Positions 37,236-46,451 are shown, counted from the first letter of the stretch. The stretch: 64,000 bases of DNA from Marinomonas sp. TW1 (GCF_001625355.1 NZ_JSEE01000008.1:62001-126000); one strand, 5' to 3'. A program made the numbers and translations. The notes: generated from the sequence alone by a model not told the origin.

Positions 37236-38045
37236 ATGATGCCCCTTAAAAAGACCTTAGATCGCACTCCTTGGTGGCTTATTGCTACTATTATCATAGG
37301 CATAGTCTTGCTCTGGAACATGGTGGCAAACCACAGCTATCAAAAGATCGCAGGCGCATTAAGTAACGGATTATTGACCACCATTGGCGTCACCTTAGTC
37401 GCTTTCCTATTAGCCAGCGCCATAGGCTTGCTCATCGCCCTAGCCGGTTTTTCGAAATGGCGTATTCTGCGAGAGTTCGCTCGTTTTTATGTGGAAATTT
37501 TTCGTGGCATTCCGGTATTGGTATTGCTGTTTTACATCGCCTTTGTTGGCGCAAGCGAAATGGTCCACCTCTACAATTGGCTATTACAATGGCCCATTGA
37601 AGCTGGCTGGTTGGAAACCGCTAGAACGCGTGATTTCAATATGCTCTGGCGCGCTATTATAGCGTTATCCATCAGTTACAGTGCCTTTATTGCGGAAGTC
37701 TTTCGTGCCGGTATTCAAGAGGTCAGCAAAGGCCAAATTGAAGCCGCACAGTCTCTTGGTTTATCCAGCTGGATGCGATTTCGCCTAATCATCTTGCCAC
37801 AAGCCATGCGCAAGATATTGCCGCCATTAGGCAATGACTTTGTCGCCATGATCAAAGACTCTGCCTTGGTGTCCGTACTAGGTGTTCAAGACATCACTCA
37901 GCTCGCTAAGGTCTATAGCTCATCTACTTTTCAGTTCTTTGAGACCTATAACGTCGTCGCTTTCATGTACTTAACCCTGACCCTCAGTTTATCCCTCTTA
38001 ATTCGAGCTTTTGAAGCCCACCTGAGGCGCAACGATCATCATTAA
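37236..38045 (+). CDS. Amino-acid ABC transporter permease
   Basis: HisM/GlnP-type inner-membrane permease, 269 residues, with about five TM helices starting at residues 15-35. The EAA loop that docks the ATPase is seen as EVSKGQIEAAQSLGLSSWMRFRLIILPQ-type sequence (residues about 165-190). Works with the binding protein upstream; the cognate ATP-binding subunit must be encoded elsewhere. Confidence 0.93.
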   Translation: MMPLKKTLDRTPWWLIATIIIGIVLLWNMVANHSYQKIAGALSNGLLTTIGVTLVAFLLASAIGLLIALAGFSKWRILREFARFYVEIFRGIPVLVLLFYIAFVGASEMVHLYNWLLQWPIEAGWLETARTRDFNMLWRAIIALSISYSAFIAEVFRAGIQEVSKGQIEAAQSLGLSSWMRFRLIILPQAMRKILPPLGNDFVAMIKDSALVSVLGVQDITQLAKVYSSSTFQFFETYNVVAFMYLTLTLSLSLLIRAFEAHLRRNDHH

Positions 38046-38124
38046 ACCATGGAAACCGCTCGCAAAGATGCAAACACTCTCATACGGCCCTATTCAGATA
38101 AGCAGGCGAACCATCTTGTTTATG

Positions 38125-38760
38125 TCATTGCTCAGAATGCTTCACTAAAAAAGACACCACATTTTTAATCAATGCTTTTTTATCTTCGAAGCTCATATTA
38201 TTAGCTGCGGGAGAATCGGCTCTCTTGCGGTCTTTTAACGTGGATAATTTTCTTATTTTAGCTTGGGCGGAAGCCTCTTCATCAATCGCGTGACACGCCA
38301 ACTCAATATTACGCTCGGCCAAACGTTTACTAATCACTTTTCTGGGATCACTCATTTCGCCATCCACAGCAATATCAACATAAAGAGAGTGACTCTTCAT
38401 ATTATGTGCTTGATGTGGCAATACCGTCATACTCCCAGCCATTTTAATAAAATCGCCTTGCCCTTCTAACAGCGCCGCTAAAATGGAATTTTCGGTGATC
38501 TCTTGTTTAAGTTTTAATTGATGATCTTGTAATCTCTTCATCGTCATTTTCCAATCCACGTCTATTCCCGATGCCATCCTAAGCGCCGTGGCATACAAAA
38601 TCTTGCTCATCACAATTTCTTCCCTGGCAATATGAGAAAGCGTGTAAGAACGAGCAAAGGCTTTATGCTCAAACAAAACTTCAGACTCTTTTAATAACGC
38701 CTTAGCATTTACGATGAGAGCCAGCATATATTCATCAATTTGATTAAGGTTGAATGACAT
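38125..38760 (-). CDS. AbiV-family-like protein (HEPN-like)
   Basis: 211 residues from ATG 38760, preceded by GGGAGAG. The helical N-terminal part NAKALLKESEVLFEHKAFARSY followed by LSHIAREEIVMSK resembles AbiV abortive-infection proteins, where a helix pair with an E-rich segment after a Tyr/Ala-rich turn is conserved. No typical R-x4-6-H HEPN RNase motif is obvious. AbiV in Lactococcus blocks phage translation by binding a phage protein; that role here is inference from a weak family match. It stands alone, with no other defence gene next to it. Confidence 0.55.
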   Translation of the reverse strand: MSFNLNQIDEYMLALIVNAKALLKESEVLFEHKAFARSYTLSHIAREEIVMSKILYATALRMASGIDVDWKMTMKRLQDHQLKLKQEITENSILAALLEGQGDFIKMAGSMTVLPHQAHNMKSHSLYVDIAVDGEMSDPRKVISKRLAERNIELACHAIDEEASAQAKIRKLSTLKDRKRADSPAANNMSFEDKKALIKNVVSFLVKHSEQ

Positions 38761-38989
38761 AAGCTCTCCCAAAGTTTTACTTTCCAATCACGGCATACAC
38801 GGCCATTCTTTCTAAATATTAGTAGAAACAGCTAAGTTTTCCGCCATTTTGACTATTTTTTAAACACCCCGATACAACACAAGCCAGCCGTAAACTGAAT
38901 CTTTATCCACTAAAGACCTCGTTATTCATTGATCTTAAAAAGGCTTTAGAACGTCCACACAAACAAGTTCAAGATAAGAGGCATGTTGG

Positions 38990-39022
38990 TAAAACAAAAA
39001 AAGCCAACTCCATGAGTTGGCC
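38990..39022 (-). terminator. Terminator of the F420 operon
   Basis: GCCAACTC - CAT - GAGTTGGC; on the minus strand it is followed by a run of seven T, 25 bases after the stop of the luciferase-like gene. Confidence 0.9.
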
Positions 39023-39046
39023 ATTTTCGCCTTTTAAGGTCATTCA

Positions 39047-40048
39047 TTAACGAAATTTTGGAATAATCTCAGCACCGTATTTGGCAATAATGTCTTCTTC
39101 GTCGCCGCTGTCTAGATAGATGTTGAACTGCGTGGTTCCCGCCGCTTCAAGATCTTTGATCTTAGCGATGTGATCTTCTGGTGTACCTAATACACAGAAG
39201 CTTTTCACGATATCTTCGGTGATGAAATCTAAGAATGGGTTGTCGCTTTGACCATGTTTCGAGTAATCGTAGCCACGACGTTTTTCGATGTAATCCGTTA
39301 AGCTTTTTGGCACTAAGCCTGAATCGCTGCCGTATTTCTCAACAATATCTGCCACATGGTTACCCACCATAGCAGGGAACCATTTGGTGTGTTCAATGCA
39401 GTAGTCCATGTCACCAAAGTAAGCGGGAGCGGCAGCTTGAACTTTAAAGTTAGACATATCACGCCCCGCTTCATTACCCGCTGCAATGGCCTGATCTTTA
39501 AACCATTTCACCAAGTCTGGATCACCAATCTGCAGGATCAAACCATCTCCTACTTGCCCTGCGGTTGCTAAGGCTTTTGGCCCATAAGCACCAATCCAAA
39601 CAGGCAATTCATAACCTGTCGCCCAAGGCAATTTGACCGGCTCTGGGCATTCGCCGTATTCCACTTCTTCCCCTCGGACCATGGCTTTAACTTTCGTGGT
39701 AAATTCCGCCAAACGAGCCAATGTGGCCGGTTTTTTTCCCATCACCCGCATGGATGAATCACCACGTCCTAAACCGATATCAAAACGCCCATTACTTTGA
39801 TGCGCTAAGCTGGCGTATAAGCTAGCAGACAAAGACCAATCACGAATATTAGGGTTGGTCACACAAGGGCCAAATCGCATGTTTGTCGTGTGTTCCATAC
39901 ACATGGCCATGGCGACAAATGATTCACGCCATAAAATGTGAGAATCGTAAAACCAACAGTAAGTAAAACCGGCTTCCTCAGCCTGACGTACCAAACTGCG
40001 TGCCCGATCTGGGCTGACAAAGCCTTTAAAGGTGATGCCGAATTCCAT
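39047..40048 (-). CDS. F420-type luciferase-like oxidoreductase (CPS_4043-like)
   Basis: 333-residue TIM-barrel protein of the luciferase-like superfamily. Visible: MEFGITFKGF first strand, CWFYDSHILWRE, the GRFDIGLGRGDSSMRVMG phosphate/cofactor loop and LPVWIGAYGPKALATAGQVGDG. I recall a family of putative F420-dependent oxidoreductases named after Colwellia CPS_4043 with this type of sequence; that is from memory. It is the last gene of the F420 operon, 53 bases after npdG. A signature of methylene-H4MPT reductase (Mer) is not claimed. The substrate is unknown; the neighbouring pyrimidine genes make a C5=C6 reduction of uracil/thymine a reasonable candidate. Confidence 0.85.
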   Translation of the reverse strand: MEFGITFKGFVSPDRARSLVRQAEEAGFTYCWFYDSHILWRESFVAMAMCMEHTTNMRFGPCVTNPNIRDWSLSASLYASLAHQSNGRFDIGLGRGDSSMRVMGKKPATLARLAEFTTKVKAMVRGEEVEYGECPEPVKLPWATGYELPVWIGAYGPKALATAGQVGDGLILQIGDPDLVKWFKDQAIAAGNEAGRDMSNFKVQAAAPAYFGDMDYCIEHTKWFPAMVGNHVADIVEKYGSDSGLVPKSLTDYIEKRRGYDYSKHGQSDNPFLDFITEDIVKSFCVLGTPEDHIAKIKDLEAAGTTQFNIYLDSGDEEDIIAKYGAEIIPKFR

Positions 40049-40101
40049 AGTAAGTTCCTCTTGTGATCATTTTTAGTATGAGTTTTTTGTAAGATAAAAC
40101 C

Positions 40102-40794
40102 TTAATGCGCCTGCTCTGGTGGGCAAATGCGCACCCCTGCATGGGAAAAAGGCACATCCTTTGAAATGTTCAGACGAATCAGAATGGGCGTTAACGCCTC
40201 GATGCATCGAGCGCTCTCAGCCAATCCTGCGTTATAGGCTTGCGTGCCCATGGTTTGGCATAATTGAATCACCCGCTTCTTCGCGGCCAAATCATTGCCA
40301 CAGACTAGAATGTCGCAATTAATGGGACGCGATAAATCGTTTAGCGTAATGGCAGACACATTATGCAGCGCACCGACCACCGGTATGTCATCGCCTAACA
40401 AGGCTTGCGCAGCTTCCGTCACCGAACCTTCAACCGGCATCTCTACGGCTTTTGGGTTGCCCGGTGCCAGAGGCACAACAATGTCCACTAGGGTTTTGCC
40501 GATTAATGACGAAGCCAATGCTGTTAAGGTCTCATCATGCCCCGCATACGGCACAGATAGAATCACCAAATCATCAGCCGTTTCAGTGGCTTTTACCATA
40601 TCGGCGCCGGTTATCTGAGCGGTTACGCCCAGCCCATTGAGCTGTTCCGTTAATTCAATGGCGGTCTGTTGAGCTTTGCTGGCGTCTCTCGACCCAAGCA
40701 CAATATGCACACCAGCCTGGGCTAAACGCAGGGCTAATCCCTTACCTTGTGGACCGGTGCCACCTAAAATAGCGACTGTGTTTTTTTCACTCAT
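40102..40794 (-). CDS. npdG: F420:NADP oxidoreductase
   Basis: Transfers hydride between NADPH and F420. 230 residues; the N-terminal Rossmann motif [18 protein letters not shown] followed by VLGSRD (the SR binding the NADP phosphate) is characteristic of FNO/Npd[11 protein letters not shown] and [10 protein letters not shown] are further family regions. ATG overlaps the cofE stop (ATGA), so the operon not only makes F420 but also reduces it. Confidence 0.92.
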   Translation of the reverse strand: MSEKNTVAILGGTGPQGKGLALRLAQAGVHIVLGSRDASKAQQTAIELTEQLNGLGVTAQITGADMVKATETADDLVILSVPYAGHDETLTALASSLIGKTLVDIVVPLAPGNPKAVEMPVEGSVTEAAQALLGDDIPVVGALHNVSAITLNDLSRPINCDILVCGNDLAAKKRVIQLCQTMGTQAYNAGLAESARCIEALTPILIRLNISKDVPFSHAGVRICPPEQAH

Positions 40795-41564
40795 CTAAAT
40801 AAATCCTCGTTATGTGAACGGATAAGGTCTCGACTTGAGCTCTGTGTTTTTGGCCAATTTAAGCCTCGAAAAAGAATCACTGGAGACTTAGCACTTTTTT
40901 CCATCAAAAGACCGGACGCAGCCGCCAGCTCGTCGGCAAACGCCGGAGCGGTAACACTCAACGGACGACCAAAAGCATCGACTTCTCCCAACATAGACAT
41001 GACCCCAGGAACATTGGCTAAACCAATTGCCACATTGGTTTGACCTAAGCGCCAAGGGCGACCAAAGGTATCGCTGATCACCACGCCTAACTCACATTGA
41101 AAATGTGCTTCCAAACGTTGGCATAATACGGTCGCACTTTTATCTGGATCTTCAGGTAATAAAATCAGCTGATCAGGTTGATCCGCATTGGATTCATCCA
41201 CAGCGGCATTGGCACAGATATAGCCTTTTTTATGTTCTGCAATCAGCACGCCTTCTTGCTGATCTGGTCGTTTCATTGCTCGAACGATACGATTCGACTG
41301 AGATAAGATGACTTCTACTTTGCGTGGGTCTTTATTCACGGTTTTCGCCAGTTCAATGGCGTCATTACTGGGCGTTACATCAGATAGATAGACACAAGCC
41401 CCTTCTGTTTTGGATACCACCTTATGTGCAATCACCAGAATATCGCCCTGCTGCAAGCTTTGATTTTGTGTCGATAAGGTATCAATAATGCTCTGCGCCA
41501 GATCATCACCTGCTTGGTAATCCGGTAACCCCATCAAACGAGACATGCTCATAGAATCAGGCAT
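40791..41564 (-). CDS. cofE: F420-0:gamma-glutamyl ligase
   Basis: Adds gamma-linked glutamates to F420-0 with GTP. 257 residues from the ATG at 41564, which has AAGGAGG eight bases before it and overlaps the end of cofC by eight bases; a longer frame into cofC is rejected. Family motifs: [47 protein letters not shown]. It is the stand-alone archaeal-type form, lacking the FMN-binding C-terminal domain of mycobacterial FbiB, so the dehydro-F420-0 reductase activity, if needed, is elsewhere. Confidence 0.93.
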   Translation of the reverse strand: MPDSMSMSRLMGLPDYQAGDDLAQSIIDTLSTQNQSLQQGDILVIAHKVVSKTEGACVYLSDVTPSNDAIELAKTVNKDPRKVEVILSQSNRIVRAMKRPDQQEGVLIAEHKKGYICANAAVDESNADQPDQLILLPEDPDKSATVLCQRLEAHFQCELGVVISDTFGRPWRLGQTNVAIGLANVPGVMSMLGEVDAFGRPLSVTAPAFADELAAASGLLMEKSAKSPVILFRGLNWPKTQSSSRDLIRSHNEDLFR

Positions 41565-42228
41565 ATCGGGCCTCCTTAACGGGAGCAATGAGTGACTTAT
41601 GCCAAAACTGGAAACGTTCGGGTTGACGACGTGACGCCAGCGACAAATCTTCCTTTTGATCAATGTCCAACGACAGGTGGGTCAAATGCAGACTTCGACA
41701 ACTGAGTTGTTGCATTTGTGCATTGGTTTGATGAGCTACCGCAGAGTGACAACCGTACTCAAATTCAATGGCATCCGGCGGAGAAGTGAATAAGGCATTG
41801 GTACCACCATCTTTGGCCACAGCAATGACCACATGGGCTTCTAACCCTGCGTTTAACAAGGCCTGAATCTCAGATTTTTCCAGCATGGCAATGTCACTCG
41901 GGATGATCAACTGACCATCGTAGCCAGACTGCTTCACCCAATCACAGGCAAACCGTAAGGCCCCATTCAAGCCCTTTTCACCGTCATCAAATAAGCTGTT
42001 GGCTTGGTAATCTTGCGCCAACCGAAGGACATCCAATGACTCACTTACCACCAACATGTCCAACTCAGGAAAATGGCGCTGGAAAAACTGCAATGTCGTT
42101 TCAAACAAGCTTAGAGACAAGCTCTCGCGTGCCTCCGCAGGCAAGTTCGACGACAAACGCTGCTTCCCTTTAGCAGGTGATTTCATCGGAATCACCACAC
42201 AAAGATTGTTCACTTTTGGTTTCATCAA
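41557..42228 (-). CDS. cofC: 2-phospholactate/PEP-type guanylyltransferase
   Basis: Activates a three-carbon phosphate acid with GTP for F420 side-chain synthesis. 223 residues; VVIPMKSPAKGKQRLSSNLP is the nucleotide-binding start, IIPSDIAML the metal region and KDGGTNALFTSP the family motif. Known homologues use 2-phospholactate, PEP or 3-phosphoglycerate; I cannot tell which from sequence. Overlaps cofD by four bases. Confidence 0.9.
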   Translation of the reverse strand: MMKPKVNNLCVVIPMKSPAKGKQRLSSNLPAEARESLSLSLFETTLQFFQRHFPELDMLVVSESLDVLRLAQDYQANSLFDDGEKGLNGALRFACDWVKQSGYDGQLIIPSDIAMLEKSEIQALLNAGLEAHVVIAVAKDGGTNALFTSPPDAIEFEYGCHSAVAHQTNAQMQQLSCRSLHLTHLSLDIDQKEDLSLASRRQPERFQFWHKSLIAPVKEARYA

Positions 42229-43184
42229 GCGGCCCTCTTTGCCTGTTTATCTAATGCAAAAGCCACTACTTGATCGAGCAAACTCACTTTGTCATCACGT
42301 TCTTTCATCAAGCTTGGCGTTACTAAGACATCCACGCCTTGCGCAAGCAGCCAATCCGCTTCTTGTGCATCTTGCGGGTCAATCACCATGCCATCTAAAA
42401 AGCCCTGATAAGAATCGTAAATGCCTTTTGAATCGACACTCTTCCCTTCGCTTGCCAGCATTTTGTCTGCGGGACCTTTAACCGTTTTTCCTCCGATCAA
42501 GGGCGACACCGCCACAACATAGGCATCACTGTCGATAACCGCTTGACGAATATCGGGAATAGACAGAATCGCTCCGATGCTAACCACAGGGTTACTGGGG
42601 GCAATAACAATGACATCACTGGCGGATAATTGAGCTAAGGCCGCGGCATTGGGGGTCGCTTGATCCGCCCCTTGATAAGCCACTTCAATCACCTCCGGCA
42701 GACAGTGCTCGCGAACAAAGAATTCTTGGAAAGACAACCAACCAGCGGGTGTCTTAACACGAGTCTGCAACGTATCGTCTGTTGGTAATAAAATCGGCAG
42801 ATTCACCCCATGTCGCGTTGCGAGCCTTTGCGTAATGTCACTCATGCTGACGCCTTGCTTTCTTAGCTGAGAGCGGTAAATATGCGTCGCCAGATCCAAA
42901 TCCCCCAAGGTCATCCAAGTATCTTGGCCCAACGCCGCAAGCTCTTTTAAGGTTTGGTGGCTTTCGCCTTTGCGTCCCCAACCTTGCTGACGATCAATTT
43001 GATCACCCAGAGAATAAATCAAAGTATCAATGTCTGGAGAGACCCAAAGACCATGAAATTCATCGTCATCGGCGACGTTTCCAATCACTTTTACCGCTTG
43101 TGAATAGTGTCCAAATGCCAGCCCTTCTGCTGCTTTAGCGCCACCCACTCCACCAGCTAACAAGGTGATATTTAACCCAGCCAT
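42225..43184 (-). CDS. cofD: LPPG:Fo 2-phospho-L-lactate transferase
   Basis: Joins the activated phospho-acid to the deazaflavin Fo. 319 residues; the N-terminal LLAGGVGGAKAAEGL and NVADDDEFHGLWVSPDIDTL are the phosphate-binding and metal motifs, and VIAPSNPVVSIGAIL plus SPLIGGKTVKGPADKM complete the site. The start overlaps the cofH stop by one base, the end overlaps cofC. Confidence 0.94.
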   Translation of the reverse strand: MAGLNITLLAGGVGGAKAAEGLAFGHYSQAVKVIGNVADDDEFHGLWVSPDIDTLIYSLGDQIDRQQGWGRKGESHQTLKELAALGQDTWMTLGDLDLATHIYRSQLRKQGVSMSDITQRLATRHGVNLPILLPTDDTLQTRVKTPAGWLSFQEFFVREHCLPEVIEVAYQGADQATPNAAALAQLSASDVIVIAPSNPVVSIGAILSIPDIRQAVIDSDAYVVAVSPLIGGKTVKGPADKMLASEGKSVDSKGIYDSYQGFLDGMVIDPQDAQEADWLLAQGVDVLVTPSLMKERDDKVSLLDQVVAFALDKQAKRAA

Positions 43185-44398
43185 TACGCCACTCCTTGGA
43201 TCGCAATACGATTCGGTTGCACTGGATCTTGGCTATAATCTCTCACCGTCTGATACTTGGTATTACGCTGAATCGCAGTTAGCCCCGCCGCTTCAATATT
43301 GGCCACCATGTCTTCTGGCATCACTTCCTGACCATGCGTCGCGCCAGCCGCACGGGAAATGCTTTCATTCATCAAGGTACCGCCCAGATCGTTGGCGCCG
43401 GAACGTAACATTTGAGCCGCAACATCCGGTCCCATTTTCACCCACGAAGCTTGGATATTGTCGATGTAGCCTTGCAACATAAGACGAGCAATGGCGTGCA
43501 TTTTGAAATGTTCATCTCGAGTTGGTCCGGGACGAACCTTGTCTGGATTATCCTTATATAAACGGGTTTCATAATGGATGAAACCAAGTGGCACAAACTC
43601 AGTAAAACCGCGGGTGTCTTTTTGAATATCGCGCAGCAATTTGAGGTGATTCGCCCAATGAATCGGCTGATCCACATGACCGTACATAATCGTCGACGTC
43701 GTCGGCACACCCACTGAATGCGCAGCACGGATAATGCGCACCCACTCTTCTGTGGTCAGTTTGTTCTTGGTCAGCTGTTTACGTACTTCCGTATCCAGAA
43801 TTTCTGCAGCGGTACCCGGCATAGAACCCAGGCCTAAGGCTTTTAACTCGGACAAAAACACTTCCGGCTCAAGACGGGCTTTTTTACAGCCATACCAAAT
43901 CTCAAACGGTGAAAAGGCATGGATATGAATTTCTGGTACACGTTTTTTGACGGCAATGACCAAATTCCGGTAATAATCTGCGTCTATGTCTGGGTGCAAA
44001 CCGCCTTGAATACAAACCTCGGTAGCGCCACGCTGCCAAGCCTCTTCAGCACGGTCTGCCACTTGCTTAACCGTTAAAAATTCCGCGTCTTTACTGCCTT
44101 TTTCCGTCGCAAAGTTACAAAAACGACAACCCATGTAACAGACATTGGTAAAATTAATATTGCGAGTCACCACAAAGCTACCGGTATTACCAACACGTCG
44201 TTCTCGCACCTGGTCGGCCGCCGCTAACACAGCTTGCGCTTCGTCACCTTCGGTTGCAAATAACACACAGGCTTCGTCGACACTCAGCTCCTCGCCCAAA
44301 ATCGCTTTATTCAAAATCGTCTGAACCGCCAAATTCAGCGGGTGGGATCTAACAATCGCCTCAGGGGTCGGGGTTTCATTGATGGTATTTAGACTCAT
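43184..44398 (-). CDS. cofH: Fo synthase subunit 2 (radical SAM)
   Basis: Radical SAM enzyme that couples tyrosine with 5-amino-6-ribitylaminouracil on the way to the deazaflavin Fo. 404 residues from ATG 44398, preceded by AGGAGG; iron-sulfur cysteines in CX3CX2C are C87, C91 and C94 (CYMGCRFC). EVCIQGGLHPDIDADYY and IHIHAFSPFEIWYG-like sequence are typical of CofH. CofG and CofH are separate genes as in archaea and cyanobacteria, not fused as in actinobacterial FbiC. Start overlaps the cofG stop (ATGA). Confidence 0.94.
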   Translation of the reverse strand: MSLNTINETPTPEAIVRSHPLNLAVQTILNKAILGEELSVDEACVLFATEGDEAQAVLAAADQVRERRVGNTGSFVVTRNINFTNVCYMGCRFCNFATEKGSKDAEFLTVKQVADRAEEAWQRGATEVCIQGGLHPDIDADYYRNLVIAVKKRVPEIHIHAFSPFEIWYGCKKARLEPEVFLSELKALGLGSMPGTAAEILDTEVRKQLTKNKLTTEEWVRIIRAAHSVGVPTTSTIMYGHVDQPIHWANHLKLLRDIQKDTRGFTEFVPLGFIHYETRLYKDNPDKVRPGPTRDEHFKMHAIARLMLQGYIDNIQASWVKMGPDVAAQMLRSGANDLGGTLMNESISRAAGATHGQEVMPEDMVANIEAAGLTAIQRNTKYQTVRDYSQDPVQPNRIAIQGVA

Positions 44399-45549
44399 GC
44401 GACAAGTCCTCCTGTAGCACAAAGAGAGTGAGCAGATGACGAAGATGACGCCGACATGGACGCCACTCGTTGTATTAGGTTTTCAGTCAGGTATTTGCCC
44501 TGCGCTTGCTGATAGCGAGGGTAGATGGTCAGTCGCTCATGTAATGAATACCCCAAGCCTTCACAGGCTTTCGCGACACTACTGATTTGCGGCCAAGCTC
44601 TTTCAGGGTTAATGAAATCTTTGGTCAATGGAGAGATGCCCCCCCAATCATTGATGCCTGCATGAAGGTAGCTGCCATATTCTTCTTCTAAATTGGGCGG
44701 TGCCTGTAGGCTAATCTCACTCGGCAGAATGAGTCGCGCCACAGCAATGGTTCGCTTCATGTCATCCAGATCCGGTTCTTGGCAACCCGCCATTTGCGTC
44801 CCTGGCTTGGCACGAAAGTTTTGAATAATGACTTCTTGAATATGGCCGTATGCCAGATGACAGTCACGAATGGCCGCCAGACTGCGTACTCGGTCTTCCC
44901 AACTTTCCCCTATGCCAATCAAAATCCCCGTCGTAAAGGCGATGTCTAAACGGCCTGCATATTCCAGAGTATTTAAACGCCGCTTTGGCGTTTTATCCGG
45001 GCAGGCGTAATGGGCTTGGCCTTGTTTGAGTAACTCTGTTGTGACGTTTTCCAACATCATCCCCATACTCGCGGCCACGGGTTTTAGACGTTTCAATTCA
45101 GCATAAGTTAAAGCCCCTGCGTTCACATGAGGCAATAGACTGGTGTTATCAAGCACATTGGCACATTGATCATGGAGGTAGTCTAGGGTGTTGTCGTATC
45201 CCAACTCAGCCAGTTTATCGCGCGCCTTTTGATAACGCAGTTCAGGACGCTCACCCAAACTGAATAACGCCTCTTTGCAATCTAAAGCCGCGCCTTCTTG
45301 TGCGGTTTTCAATACTTGCTCAGGCGTCATATAGTTCGCGTGAATGGAATCTGGTGATTGAACAAAAGTGCAGTAGCCGCAAGTGTCTCGACACATATTC
45401 GTCAAAGGAATAAAGACTTTTTTCGAATAACTGATGGCGTTTCCCCAAGCTTGATCACGGGTATTTGCCGCCTGTTGGCAGAGTGCGTATAAGTCTGGCC
45501 CAGTCGCAAACTCATAAGATATGGCTTCGGTAACAGAGATCATATTCAC
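44395..45549 (-). CDS. cofG: Fo synthase subunit 1 (radical SAM)
   Basis: Radical SAM enzyme that closes the deazaflavin ring of Fo. 384 residues with CX3CX2C at C53, C57 and C60 (CRDTCGYC), ALFSLGERPE, HYACPDKTPKRRL and GILIGIGESWEDR, all typical of CofG. AGTGGAGTG precedes the ATG. It is the first gene of a seven-gene operon whose members mostly overlap. The RutR-like palindrome lies 30-41 bases upstream of its start. Substrate precursor comes from the riboflavin pathway (ribD at 54.2 kb). Confidence 0.94.
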   Translation of the reverse strand: MNMISVTEAISYEFATGPDLYALCQQAANTRDQAWGNAISYSKKVFIPLTNMCRDTCGYCTFVQSPDSIHANYMTPEQVLKTAQEGAALDCKEALFSLGERPELRYQKARDKLAELGYDNTLDYLHDQCANVLDNTSLLPHVNAGALTYAELKRLKPVAASMGMMLENVTTELLKQGQAHYACPDKTPKRRLNTLEYAGRLDIAFTTGILIGIGESWEDRVRSLAAIRDCHLAYGHIQEVIIQNFRAKPGTQMAGCQEPDLDDMKRTIAVARLILPSEISLQAPPNLEEEYGSYLHAGINDWGGISPLTKDFINPERAWPQISSVAKACEGLGYSLHERLTIYPRYQQAQGKYLTENLIQRVASMSASSSSSAHSLCATGGLVA

Positions 45550-45578
45550 TCCACTCTAGGTCAGGAAATTAACTTTTT

Positions 45579-45590
45579 TACCATTTGGTA
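45579..45590. promoter_or_regulatory. RutR-like operator upstream of the F420 operon
   Basis: TACCATTTGGTA, inside ACTTTTTTACCATTTGGTA. Resembles the E. coli RutR consensus TTGACCA-N2-TGGTCAA in its core ACCA-TT-TGGT. A nearly identical sequence precedes the pyrimidine operon at 46669-46680. Confidence 0.75.
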
Positions 45591-45632
45591 TAAAAATTAA
45601 TAACAAGCATTTTGGTGGTAGTAAATTGTTTT

Positions 45633-45657
45633 TTTTAGTGCAAATTGCGCACTAAAA
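45633..45657. repeat. Perfect inverted repeat upstream of cofG
   Basis: TTTTAGTGC / GCACTAAAA, 9-base arms with a 7-base centre, about 85-108 bases before cofG. It lacks a T run on either transcript side, so it is more likely a protein-binding site than a terminator. The repeat AAATTGCGC occurs twice here. Confidence 0.6.
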
Positions 45658-45803
45658 TTGCGCCATTAAATTAAAGTTTAGTTAAACAAAAAGTTAACTA
45701 AATGGTTAAGATCATGAAAAGACGTACTTTTTTGAAGGTTTTAGGCTGACTATTTTTTCACCAGCCGAGTGGGAATGTGAAAGAAATGAAGTAAGAAAGA
45801 ATT

Positions 45804-46451
45804 TTAATTTATTTTTTTGGCACCAAGAGCGCGCATTACAAACTCAGTGACCGCTGACTCGGCTCGCTCAAAATCATCTTCGTCTAATGATGTCTTCACC
45901 AATAACACTTCCATTTGCAGGGAAAAATCTGCATAGGTTTGTGTTGCAGCCCAGATGGTAAAAAACAAATGTTCAGCGTCAATATCAGCGATTAATCCTT
46001 TACTAATCCAAGACTTAACCAATTTAACATCACGTTCAAACTGTGGTTTTAAATGGCTCACTAGATAGTCCTTTAGCATTGGTGCACCGCTAATAATTTC
46101 ATGAGCGAACACTTTCGAACCGTTCGGATAAAGGCGAGATAACTGCATTTTTTCATGGACGTAGCGACGAATAACCTGCTCTGGTGTATCGCCGTCTTTT
46201 TCAAGAAAAGACAGCTTTTCAATCCAAATATCAAGCATCTCTTTGAGCACTCGTTTATAGAGTAACTCTTTGTTTGAAAAGTAATAAATTAGATTTTGCT
46301 TGGATATTTTAGCAACCGCGGCGATGGCTTCCATAGACGATCCGTTATAGCCTTTCTCAGCAAAAACAATTTCCGCTGAGCGTAAAATTCTCGCTTCCAA
46401 TTCTTGTCGATTAATAGACTGCTTCGTTTGTTTCTGTTTTTTCACTACCAA
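45804..46451 (-). CDS. rutR: RutR-like TetR family regulator
   Basis: 215 residues. The N-terminal helix-turn-helix (ILRSAEIVFAEKGYNGSSMEAIAA ... KISKQNLIYYFSNKELLY region) and especially the ligand-domain segments LDIWIEKL, SRLYPNGSKVFAHEIISGAP and HLFFTIWAATQTYADF align with E. coli RutR, the uracil/thymine-responsive repressor. It lies between the F420 operon and the pyrimidine operon, both of which carry matching palindromes, so it is the likely regulator of both. Ligand identity is inferred from homology. Confidence 0.87.
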   Translation of the reverse strand: MVVKKQKQTKQSINRQELEARILRSAEIVFAEKGYNGSSMEAIAAVAKISKQNLIYYFSNKELLYKRVLKEMLDIWIEKLSFLEKDGDTPEQVIRRYVHEKMQLSRLYPNGSKVFAHEIISGAPMLKDYLVSHLKPQFERDVKLVKSWISKGLIADIDAEHLFFTIWAATQTYADFSLQMEVLLVKTSLDEDDFERAESAVTEFVMRALGAKKIN

